Positions 36,065 through 64,000 of a stretch of DNA of 64,000 nt are shown here, piece by piece. Where the stretch lies: NCBI RefSeq assembly GCF_910594005.1, contig NC_057848.1, positions 134,984,155 to 135,048,154 of the forward strand, in the 5' to 3' direction. The DNA is from Cervus elaphus. Its lineage: Eukaryota > Chordata > Mammalia > Artiodactyla > Cervidae. A model generated the notes under the pieces. That model was not told the DNA's origin, ran no database searches, and was given only the letters and a program-made list of their open reading frames with translations. A program made the translations under genes and the position numbers. Every line of letters starts with the position of its first letter. Position 1 is the first letter of the stretch.

Positions 36065-36930
36065 CACAAATTTTGAATCATTATTATCTTTATTTGTCAC
36101 TCTTTATAGACATTGGTCCACTTTCACATAAAAAGTAGGGAGTATCTACTTCCACTTAACATTCTATGTAGAACAATTTTGTACCGTAAACCAGAGTAAC
36201 TTACACAAGGGGAAAAAATGACTGAAATCATGCCCCAAGATGTCCCCCAAATGTTTTTGTGTATATGATTACAAGTGTCTTAACTCCACAAAGCTAGTTC
36301 ATTAAAGTAGTTCATTCTTAGATTAATGTAGTATGTTTAATATCCACACTTGACCATTCAGATCACCAAACTTTCAGAAGAGATTAAAAAAAAAACAGCT
36401 ACCATCTGTCAATCAGATGCAATTGAAAATGTGAGTGACTGTGTAAGCACATTCATAGTTAATAGCTGCTTGAAGTTAAAAACCTTTTCTTGTTTCAGAG
36501 ATATTTACATTAAAACATTTACAAATGGTTCCTAGTATATAACAGCCCAAATGTCACTTTTAACCTGTCCTGTGTAAGGAAGTTAAACATTTCAAATTCA
36601 GTGCATTTTCCCAACATAAATAACACAAACTATTCTAAATGTTTTACATTTATTACAGTGCATATTTCCAAATAGTAAATGGAATGAAATTATATTAAAT
36701 GGTTATATCATCGTATTTAAGCATATTATGGAATCTATATCACACAAGTCAACTCACATCAATACTATATAATTCACTCTAAAAGAACATCACAGGCACA
36801 CACAAAAGAGAACAAAATTTGATTTTTTATAAATTTAAAGTGTACTATCTAGTTTAAACTACACTAAAAGATTTATTTTAACAGCCAATTTTCAAACCCT
36901 CTTTCTTTCCAAGTTTGGCATAAGAAAAGT
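36065..36930 (-). other. ATP6AP2: ATP6AP2 3' untranslated region (inferred)
   Basis: AT-rich, repeat-free sequence directly after the stop codon. The length of about 860 nt, to the distal AATAAA, fits the known size of mammalian ATP6AP2 messages. The exact cleavage site is inferred. Confidence 0.65.
36089..36094 (-). terminator. Candidate ATP6AP2 poly(A) signal AATAAA
   Basis: TTTATT on the plus strand reads AATAAA on the minus strand, about 840 nt after the stop codon. A second AATAAA at 36,649-36,654, about 280 nt after the stop, could give a shorter message. Confidence 0.6.
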
Positions 36931-55330
<18,400 letters not shown>

Positions 55331-55901
55331 GGTTCCGCGGCGGCTGTAGCAGCGCAGGGCGACGCGGAACTGACCAGCAGGACGCCAGCGACCACCACAG
55401 CACGAGCGGTGCTGCGACTCCCAGAGGTCGCCCTATCGTCGCCTCCGCGGGGACGGTCGCCGCCTTCTCCACCAATCCCTAGCTACGCCGCGGTTTGCGG
55501 GAGAGGCGTAGCTTGGGAAACGTCAGGGTGATGGGCGGAGCCTAACATGATGGATGGAAGGCCCTGCCAATGTCAGGCAACGATCGCCGAGTCGGGCAGT
55601 CCCTCCCCCGGCCCGTGACGAAGGGTCACGAGATGGAGGGTAGGGCTGGGGATCGGGGACTGAGGGGGAAGGACGGAACCTGTCAAGGGGTGCAGAGAGC
55701 CCCAGAGAGACCACACGGTGGGGCTGCCTCCCGGGTGTGGACCCTTTCGCCAGTCTTGAGTGACGGTCTCCTATCAGGGTGTCTGTCTATAGCGAGCGCG
55801 AGCTGCAAGGCTGGTTTGGGTTTCGCTCTAACAATTACACAGATGCTGAGCACCTGCTTGGAGGAAGCCAGGCGCCTCGGGAAATCCCAGTACTCCAAGT
55901 A

Positions 55902-56090
55902 GGGGTGCCAGATAAACTACAGGACGCCCAGTTACGTTGAATTCCAGATAAACAACGAATAGTTTTTAGGACAAACGTCATGAATATTTCATGGGACATA
56001 CTTAAACTAAAAAAAAAGTTATTTGTTGTTTATCTGAAATTCAAATATAACTGGGCATCCTACATTCTGATTTGCTAAATCTGGCAACCC
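55902..56090. mobile_element. Palindromic MITE-like DNA transposon
   Basis: About 189 bp whose two halves are near-perfect reverse complements: 'ggtgccagataaac' and 'cagataaacaacgaatag' on the left, 'gttgtttatctgaaattc' and 'aaatctggcaaccc' on the right. TA on both sides (55,900-55,901 and 56,091-56,092) suggests a Tc1/mariner-like target duplication. A family of this form is common in mammals; I do not name it with certainty. Confidence 0.7.
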
Positions 56091-56099
56091 TAAGACTGA

Positions 56100-57570
56100 T
56101 TGATCTACCCAATAATTAATTACATTAGTTAATTATTTCCTTCATCCATCCTTTAGTATGTGAAGGCTAGACATAACTAATTTGGCCAGTATCCTCCCTT
56201 CTGACATCTCATGGGTTGTTTTTTTTTAACCTCGATATGAAGCAAGAAGTGACAGTGTATCAACTGTGTTCAGAAACAGCTGATGGCCTTGAAAGATGGA
56301 TGTGGTTTCAATATGCATGGATAGGAGTTATTTCAGGTAGCAAAAACTAAACTATGACAGGAAGAAAGCCCATCAGGTTAAGCATTAACTGTTTAGTTCA
56401 AAACATCAACTCTAAAATCACTGACTTGAAAAAATATCAATAAGAATTTAATCATTTTTTAAAAATTCATTTTTAAGCATGGTGGAATCATTTCTCTTCA
56501 TGTCAACTAAAATTTCATTCTTTGTGCATCTTACTACATATTGTAGAACAGGTTCTACACAAAAGTCCTAAAAAAATTTGTCTAAACTTTATTTAGGGGC
56601 ATAATCAGCTACAAGTAGAGCACAACTCTTGCAATTTCATCCAGCCTGAAAAACGGGGAGAGGAGTGAATTTTTCTGTTCTTGAAAGGGTTCTAGGACAT
56701 TCTTATTTCTTTTAATTTGAAGTAGACCAAAAATATTATAAATAGACTGGAACATAATATAAATCCTGCCTATTCCTCCCCACCCAGGAAACCTCAAAAT
56801 CTCACAATCTTTCATACTCTGTCTTGAGAAATAACGTCCTTTTTTTGAGCCAAGGGTGAATAGTTTATCCTTTAAATCTAAGACCCCTTTTCATCTGAGG
56901 TCTCAAAGGGGCTTATAGCCTTGAAATTCAGCAGGATAAATGCTGTAGGAAGGCTTCTCCTTGTATCATAGATTGAGAGATTGAAACCTGGGGGAGGGCA
57001 TGTGTACTCAAGGTCACATTCTGAGTCCTCAGCAGTTCTGCTTTGTGAACACAGCCCTTCTGATTCAATCTTTAGCGCTCGGTAAACAACCAGTGATGTG
57101 CAGTTAACTTTTTCCACTGAAGCATTTCGAGATGGATATGTGTGCCCAGGAAAATATTTGAAGTAATGACCCCCTGTGTTAGTCTAAAAGAAACCTCCTC
57201 CCCCATTCTTGGCACACCTCTCCTCCCAGGCCAAATAGCCAAGACTCCAGCCATCTACTGCCCTGAGGGGAGGACTCTTGGAGAAGAACCAGAAAACAAA
57301 AATGTCAGATTCCTGCTTCTTGAGTTCCAAAAGGAGAGGGCCAGATAGAAGACCTGAAGAAACACATAATATAGTTTGCTTCTGTAACTCTGCATCCCAC
57401 CCCCTACCCACCCTCCATTAATTCCAGCAGCGAGTTCTGAGTGATCCCAGAGAGAGCATGGTGAGATGGTCTGGTCCCTGTAAATCAGCCATCAGGGAGC
57501 CCTGTGGAGCCCTGCTCAATGAAAATTAAGGATTTTTTTTCAAAAGACACAATATGCAGAATGGAAAAGT
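56100..57570. other. Intergenic sequence, nothing recognised
   Basis: No supported gene. Open frames at 56,609-56,815, 56,878-57,117 and 57,184-57,411 lack family resemblance. Confidence 0.4.
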
Positions 57571-57576
57571 GAGTGT

Positions 57577-57702
57577 GAGCTGAACCCTGTGTAAATAACC
57601 TGAGATTTTACATCCCATTTGAAGGGGGAAAGGGGAAAAAGCTTCTTTTCATACGGTTCAGCTCCAAGCTTGCAGGACCCAGTTGACAAAGCATCTTGGA
57701 AA
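57577..57702 (+). repeat. 126-bp dispersed repeat unit with inverted ends, copy A
   Basis: Same length and about 113 of 126 bases identical to 60,369-60,494 by hand count. Each copy contains GAGCTGAACC near its start and the exact inverted GGTTCAGCTC 68 bases further on. Confidence 0.8.
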
Positions 57703-57889
57703 AGGAAATCTGAATAAAGTATGGATTCTAGTCAATAATAACATATTAATATCACTATTGGTTCATCAATAGCGACAAATGTGCCCTACTCAGGTAAGCT
57801 GTTGATAATAAGGAAAACTGAGTGTGAGGTATATGTAATATCAATTCTTCTCAATCTAAAATGTTCTGAAAAATAAAGCAAATTAAAAA

Positions 57890-58935
57890 AAACCGTAAAG
57901 TGAAAATACAAGTCCCCAAATGGGAAAAGATCAATTATATCCAGAAAGTGGAAATTGCTCCTACAAATCAGTAAGACAGAGACAACCTGATAGAAAAATG
58001 GGCAACTGACTTGAATAGATACTTTACAGAAGAATAATACAAAAGACCAGCCACTATATAAAAACATGCTCAACTGCATTAGTAGTTAGGGAAATGCAAA
58101 TTTGAAACCACGAGATACCAACACACCACCTAACTGGCAAAAGTTTAGAAGTCTGACCATGCCAAGTATAGGCAAGGATGTGAATCAACTGAAACTCTCA
58201 TAACATGGGGGTGGAAGTGTAAACTGGAACAACAGTTTTTGAAAACATTGCCTTGTCTATTAAAGCTGAAGAAATACCAAACTTATGACCCAGCAGCTCC
58301 ATTCCTTAGAAGAAATACTATAGGAATATGCACTTATATATTAATAATAAGTTATGGTATATTGATTAAATAAATTGTGGTACATATTTCATACAATAGG
58401 ATACTATATCATAATGAAACAGTAAATATAAATAACAGTATGTATTATATATCACATTTATACTATATAAAAATAAGAAATGAACGGTTTGACTCCATTT
58501 ATATAAAGTTCAAAACCAGGCAAAAAGAAAGTATACTGTTTATGGATGCAGTATAGATGGTCAAAGTATAAAGAAAAGCAAGGAAATGATTGCCATAAAA
58601 ATGCCATACAAGTTACCTATGGGGTGGTAGAGAGGGGGATATGTCTAGAAGGGACATGCAGGACTTTCCTGGCGATCCAGTGGTTAAGACTCTGCGCTTC
58701 CCATGCAGGGGATGTGGGTTTGATCCCTCACTGGGAAGCTACGGTCTCATATGCTGTGCAGTGTGGCCAAGAAATTAAAAATATATATTTTTAAAGGGAC
58801 ATGCAGAAGGATTTGGGGAGGTTGGTCATTTCATAATGACCTAGGTGGATATTGTTACACTAGTGTTCACTATTATCGATATTTTGAACACTGATGTTGT
58901 ATGTTTATTTGTGTCATATTTGAAAATAAAAAAGG
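57890..58935 (+). mobile_element. Ancient L1M ORF2 end and 3' UTR, split by a SINE
   Basis: 'gaaaaatgggcaactgactt', 'ccattccttagaagaaatac', 'caagttacctatggggtggt'. Continues after the SINE at 58,662. Confidence 0.6.
58662..58793 (+). mobile_element. CHR-type SINE with 13-bp target duplication
   Basis: 'gactttcctggcgatccagt' to an A/T-rich end. Flanked by AAGGGACATGCAG at 58,649-58,661 and 58,794-58,806. Confidence 0.85.
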
Positions 58936-59743
58936 TTTTAAAAATCTAGCTTGCTTCTTGAGGAGCTGTATCTCCCTTTGACTTGGTAGGAATTATTTGT
59001 ATTCTATTTCAGCTTGTTTGGAGATTCTTGTGTTTACAAAACACGTCTTCAGTGAGGGTGGAAGTTTCCAAAGAAAGGCCAGAGTTGTGGTTGGCATGTT
59101 TACGGCTGTCTTAACAAGAGATCTTAGAGATGGTATCTACTATGGGAATTCACTACAGGGCAAAATCCAGGCTTCAGCCTCCCAGTCTGAGAACCCCAGA
59201 TTTGTCAGTGTCCCAGCGGGAATCTGACTCCATGACATTGACCCCAAACAATAAAGTTGTAGGTTCTTAATGGTGCAAATACCATTTTGACATATATAAG
59301 TACATGGTAGTCTGCATATTCATGGCAACCTGGTCAGCATATTCTCCCCAAAAATGCAAGTGACATAGGAATCCTAGTTACCCAAAATCAACTTGGTGAG
59401 TATGCAACCACAGCAAATATTTAACGCATGAGGTTCTGCTGTACCCATCTCCACAGACGGAACACACCTGCTGGGAAGACTGGATGTTTGTGCTCAGATT
59501 GACAGGGTACTATAATAAGCCCCCTTTGGGGGATGACTGTACAGACCATACCTCTCAATTCGTGAGAACTTCCCACCCCCTTCCATAGTTTCTGCCGTAT
59601 TTATTTTCCAGATTAAACTCTGAGACAGAGTGCAATCTTATTTCCAAGTTTCATCTCATTGAGCCACTGGTTACTGACTTCCGTGGCTTTGCGTTAGTTC
59701 TCTCCACACCCCGCCATGAAAAACCTAATCAAGAGCACCATGT

Positions 59744-60014
59744 TGGGACTTCCCTGGTAGCGCAGTGGATAAGAATCTGCCTGCCAATGCAGGGGACACG
59801 GGTTCCATCCTCTGTCTGGGAAGATTTCACATGCCACAGAGAAACCAAGCCTATGCGCTGCAACTACTGAGCCCATGCTCTAGAGCCTGGGGGTCGCAAC
59901 TGCTGAGACCATGCCCCCACAGAGACTGTGCCCCACAGCAAAGCGTAGCCCCCGCTCTCCGTAACTAGAGAAAGTCTGCGCAAAGCAACAAAGACCCACT
60001 GGAGCAAAAAAAAA
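59744..60014 (+). mobile_element. CHR-2-type SINE
   Basis: 'gacttccctggtagcgcagt', 'gccaatgcaggggacacggg', 'ctagagaaagtctgcgcaaa', A tail. Target duplications AGCACCATGT at 59,734-59,743 and 60,015-60,024. Confidence 0.88.
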
Positions 60015-60368
60015 AGCACCATGTCCTCTGAATCTATGATGACAGAAGCCATCATCTGAGGGTGAGGGAGGTAGACTCAGAAGGGGCACAAGGGAACTTT
60101 CTGGGGTGATGGAAATGTTCTGTATGTTGATCTGGACAGTGGTTACATGGGAGATATGCATAGATGAGAACACAACAAGCTGTTCACTTCAGACTGGTCC
60201 ATTTTATGGTATGTAAATTACACCTACAATGTTTTAAGAGTATTCTCAGATTGCGCCTAGTGGGTGAGCATATTTAAGCTAAAATAAATAGAAGTTGCTT
60301 AATTTGTTCATTCACTTGTTCATTCATATATCCAGTGTTGGATGTTTGCAGTGTGCTCCATGAACTTG

Positions 60369-60494
60369 GAGCTGAACCCTGTGTAAATAACCTGAGACTT
60401 CACATCCCATTGGAAGGGGGAAAGGGGGAAAAGCTTCTTTTCATATGGTTCAGCTCCAGGTTAGCAGGATCTAGTTGACAGAGCACTTTGGAAA
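60369..60494 (+). repeat. 126-bp dispersed repeat unit with inverted ends, copy B
   Basis: See copy A at 57,577. Inverted ends GAGCTGAACC (60,369) and GGTTCAGCTC (60,447-60,456). Confidence 0.8.
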
Positions 60495-60515
60495 CACTCA
60501 ACATTTGATATATGA

Positions 60516-60837
60516 GAACTTCCTGGTGGTACAGTGGATAGGAATCCAACACAGGGGAGATGGGTTTGATCCCTGGTCCAGGAAGATTCCACATGCTACA
60601 GAGCAACTAAGCCCAATTAAGCTCTGGAGTGCCACAACTACGGAGTCTGTGTGCTGCAACTATTGAAGCCTGGGTGCCTAGAGCCTGTGCTCTGCAACAA
60701 GAGAAGCCACTGCAATGAGAAACCCACACACAGCAAGGAAGAGCAGCCCTCGCTCATCTCAACTAGAGAAGGCCCTCATGTAGCAATGAAGACCCAGTAC
60801 AATCAATAAATCATTTGTTAAAAATTGGATATATGAA
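60516..60837 (+). mobile_element. CHR-2-type SINE
   Basis: Head 'cttcctggtggtacagtgg', 'caacaagagaagccactgca', tail 'gaagacccagtacaatcaat'. Target duplications GATATATGA at 60,507-60,515 and 60,838-60,846. Confidence 0.88.
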
Positions 60838-60846
60838 TGAATGAAT

Positions 60847-61410
60847 GGGTGAACGACTTAACAAATGATGCCTTCTATTCACACACAAAGTGTTGGAGAG
60901 AATCTTCTGCTAATGAAGTGATCACAGCGAGTTCAATTTCCAGATAATCACATACTGCTTTCAAGACAGTTTCTGAAGCTGACAGGAGCTGGCTGGAATG
61001 CTGAGCCACCTGATCAGGCCCCTGGTCCTCTATATCCTCCACTGATTCCCTTTCTATCTTTTCTGCCATCCTCATTCTGCTTTGGACCCATGGATTACTC
61101 CTCACTTTCTCTTCACCATACCCCGGTTCCCTTGCCTCTCAGGCCTTCTCTTGGAACTACTGGACAAAACCTAGATCCCAGAATCATGTGACTGCCTGCC
61201 TTCTCTTCCTATAATGGGTTGCTGATTGCAGCTATGGAAATTTCCCTACCCTGGGGACTGGCACTCAGCTGGGCCCCCAAATCTGCCTGAGCATCCTTTC
61301 TCCAGACCTAGTCACTGCCTCCTCTCTCCCTCCCCGGCCCTCACAACTATTGAAAGCTTCCAGCAAAAGACTTCAAGCCTCCCCCTTTGGGAGACCATAC
61401 TCCTAGTTCT
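60847..61410. other. Intergenic sequence, nothing recognised
   Basis: A 76-codon minus frame (60,875-61,105) has mixed polar composition but no recognised family and no splice context. Confidence 0.35.
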
Positions 61411-61413
61411 AGG

Positions 61414-61640
61414 GCTTCCCTGATGGCTCAGATGGTGAAGAATCTGCCTGCCATGCAGGAAGATCTGGGTTTGATCCCTGGGTAGGGAAGATCCCCTCGG
61501 TGGGGAAGATCCTCTGGAGAAGGGAATGGCAACCCACTCCAGTATTCTTGCCTGGAGAATTCCACGGACAGAGAAGACTGGTGGACTACAGTCCACGGGA
61601 TCACAAAGAGTTGGACGCGACTGGGCAACTAACACTTTCA
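61414..61640 (+). mobile_element. Bov-tA SINE with a short internal duplication
   Basis: Head 'gggcttccctgatggctcag'. The segment 'gggaagatcc' occurs twice in tandem (near 61,485 and 61,503), lengthening the element; the body ends 'gcgactgggcaactaacact'. Confidence 0.88.
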
Positions 61641-62248
61641 CGCCTACCTAGCTCCAGCCTGCTGTTGGGCATCCATCCTGCTGCCCATAAGGGGAAAGAG
61701 TCTAGACTCAGGCGTGCGCATTGGTCATTACTGATCAATTACCAGCAGCAGGAAAAGCAACTGTGCTCCCTCTTCTTCCATCACCTCTGGCAGCTACTTC
61801 CCCTTCCTTAGGAATGTGGTGAGTTATGAATGAAAAATCTCCAGTCTCCAGATACCCTCCCCCAACCTCAGAGGGCGACACCAGGGACCCTGCACATGGC
61901 AGCCTGGGGGGCGCCTTGCACTGACTTGCTCTGGGTCATTAGTGAGAGCCCAGAGGGGAGCATGGGAGCCTGGCTTTGCACCATCATTGCCCTCAGGCAT
62001 GCACCACCCCACTCCCACCCACATCTGGAGTGTCCTGAGTTCCAGTGCGCGATAGGTGGGGTTCCCAGGGCTGAGGAGAGGAGGGCCGATCGGACTCACC
62101 CTCATGTTTCTAACTCACCTGGTGTTCAGACTCCTGGTCTGGCCTTCACTCCCTCTTTTGTTCACTGTTGGACTGTTTCTGGGGGCCCCATTCCACCTTC
62201 CAATTACAGAAGGTTTGTTTGCTTGTTTGAGGACATTTTAAATTTGAG
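61641..62248. other. Intergenic sequence, nothing recognised
   Basis: Moderately GC-rich, with open frames on both strands that mirror each other. No supported gene. Confidence 0.35.
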
Positions 62249-62251
62249 AAC

Positions 62252-62515
62252 AGGACTTCCCTGGTGATCCAGTGGTTAAGAATTCACCTGCCAATGGAGG
62301 GGACACGAATTCAATCCCTGGTCCAGCAAGATTCCACATTCTGTGAGGCAACTGAGCCTGTGAGCTACAACTACTAAAGCCTGTGCTCTGTAGAGACCAT
62401 GCTTCGCAACAAGAGAAACCACCTGTGCACCGCAACTACAGAAGTAGCCCCCACTCGCCACAACTAGAGAAAGCCTGAGCACAGCTACAAAGACTCAGCA
62501 CGGCCAAAGATAATT
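62252..62515 (+). mobile_element. CHR-2-type SINE
   Basis: 'gacttccctggtgatccagt', 'gccaatggaggggacacgaa', 'caactagagaaagcctgagc', A/T-rich tail. Confidence 0.85.
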
Positions 62516-63074
62516 TATTTTAAAATTTGACAATAGTTCGAGGTGTCCTGAAAAGTAGCAAAGACAGTATATACAGAGATTTCCCACATACCCCATATCC
62601 AGTTTCCCCTATTGTTAACCTCTTATGTTACTTTGGTGTGTATTTGTCATAAATATGAACAATATAATGAACCAACATTAACACATTATGATGAACCAAA
62701 GTACTTTATTGAGATTCCCTCACTTTGGACCTAATCCAGCTGGAGTTTGAATCATTTCCTTCCAATCTCTCCTCCTGAATTTACCTGAGGACCTGCCCCC
62801 ACATCACTCCCGTGCAGCCTCAGTTCTCTCTCCCTTAACCAGCCACTGAGCCTGGAACCAGAAGCCCCAGTGACCTGTAGTTCTGACCTGCACTTGTATC
62901 TGGAGCTATCACAGTGTCTCTCCTGCAACAATTGTATCCTTCCATCTGAACTCATGTTAAATTTATTTGTACCAAGTTTTATCAAACTGGAATGCATATC
63001 GGGGTTGATCAGAAGCAATTTAGTTGCAAGTAATTGTAACAAAAACAGAGGGTCTCTATTGGCAGGATCTAAGG

Positions 63075-63703
63075 GGAAATAGATGGGGAAACAGTGTCAG
63101 ACTTTATTTTTTGGGGCTCCAAAATCACTGCAGATGGTGATTGCAGCCATGAAATTAAAAGACACTTACTCCTTGGAAGGAAAGTTATGACCAACCTAGA
63201 TAGCATATTAAAAAGCAGAGACATTACTTTGCCAACAAAGGTCCATCTGGTCAAGGCTTATGGTTTTTCCAGTGGTCATGTATGGATGTGAGAGTTGGAC
63301 TGTGAGGAAAGCTGAGTGCTGAAAAATTGATGCTTTTGAACTATGGTGTTGGAGAAGACTCTTGAGAGTCCTTTGGACTGCAAGGAGATCCAACCAGTCC
63401 ATCCTAAAGGAGATCAGTCCTGGGTGTTCATTGGAAGGACCGATACTGAAGCTGAAACTCCAATACTTTGGCCACGTCATGCAAAGAGTTGACTCATTGG
63501 AAAAGACCCTGATGCTGGGAGGGATTGGGGGCAGGAGGAGAAGGGGATGACAGAGGATGAGATGGCTGGATGGCATCACTGACTCGATGGACATGAGTTT
63601 GAGTAAACTCTGGGAGTTGGTGATGGACAGGGAGGCCTGGCGTGCTGCAATTCATGGGGTCGCAAAGAGTCGGACACTACTGAGTGACTGAACTGAACTG
63701 AAG
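63075..63703 (+). mobile_element. BovB LINE 3' end
   Basis: ORF2 end from 'gaaatagatggggaaacagt' to tail 'ctgaactgaactgaa'. The frame is broken near 63,260 and 63,320. 5' truncated; no clear target duplication found. Confidence 0.9.
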
Positions 63704-63736
63704 GGTGAGCGACTGAGTTTAATATGTAATCCCTGG

Positions 63737-64000
63737 TGGCTTCCCTGATAGCTCAGTTGGTAAAGAATCTGCCTGCAATGCAGGAGACCCCAGTTCGATT
63801 CCTGGGTCGGGAAGATCCCCTGGAGATGGATAGGCTACCCACTCCAGTGTTATTGGGCTTCCCTTGTGGCTCAGTTGGTAGAGAATCCGCCTGTAATGTG
63901 GGAGACCTGGGTTCCATCCCCGGGTTGGGAAGATCCCGTGGAGAAGGGAAAGGCTACCCACTCCAGTATTCTGGCCTGGAGAATTCCATGGGGTTGCAAA
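63737..64000 (+). mobile_element. Tandem Bov-tA SINE pair, cut by the window edge
   Basis: Two tRNA heads in direct order ('ggcttccctgatagctcagt' at 63,738 and 'gggcttcccttgtggctcag' at 63,857). The first unit stops after 'ccactccagtgttatt'; the second continues off the window. Confidence 0.85.

Overview
The window is mammalian nuclear DNA from a ruminant, most likely a bovid. The evidence is its interspersed repeats: BovB (RTE-type) LINEs ending in the CTGAACTGAACTGA tail, Bov-tA/Bov-A2 SINEs, CHR-type cetartiodactyl SINEs, young ruminant L1 3' ends, and older mammalian MIR, L2, L1M and MLT1-like repeats. I found no bacterial-type operon, CRISPR array or phage. No new biological system is evident; the unusual content is repeat architecture around one conserved gene.

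The only host gene I can support is ATP6AP2 (prorenin receptor / V-ATPase accessory subunit 2) on the minus strand. Nine coding exons lie between 55,330 (ATG) and 36,931 (stop). Hand splicing gives an uninterrupted frame of 351 residues with consensus GT/AG sites, a signal peptide, a basic RKTR cleavage motif, one transmembrane helix and the conserved C-terminal tail. The promoter is a CpG island at about 54,930-55,640, and the likely poly(A) signal is at 36,089-36,094. In other mammals this gene is X-linked, so the window is probably from the X chromosome.

Layout. 1-10,198 and 18,427-29,563 are two copies of one old direct duplication built from nested antisense L1s. Three SINEs and several repeat junctions are shared by both copies; BovBs, SINEs and two odd retrocopy-like inserts are private to one copy. 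Between them (10,199-18,426) are an MLT1-like fragment, an ancient SINE, a decayed class I endogenous retrovirus interrupted by an L1 3' end, and a 1.9 kb decayed BovB. 29,564-34,300 holds more L1, an MLT1-like LTR fragment and a 1.6 kb BovB. 34,560-36,064 has no recognised feature. 36,065-55,450 is ATP6AP2, with SINEs, one young L1, L1M, L2, MIR and an MLT1-like LTR in its introns. 55,900-64,000 is intergenic, with a palindromic transposon-like element, a duplicated 126-bp unit with inverted ends, an L1M, several CHR SINEs, a BovB 3' end and a tandem Bov-tA pair at the edge.

All coordinates and splice sites were read by hand. Repeat family names rest on recognition of consensus features, not on a database search; repeat boundaries without target-site duplications may be off by about 10-30 bases.
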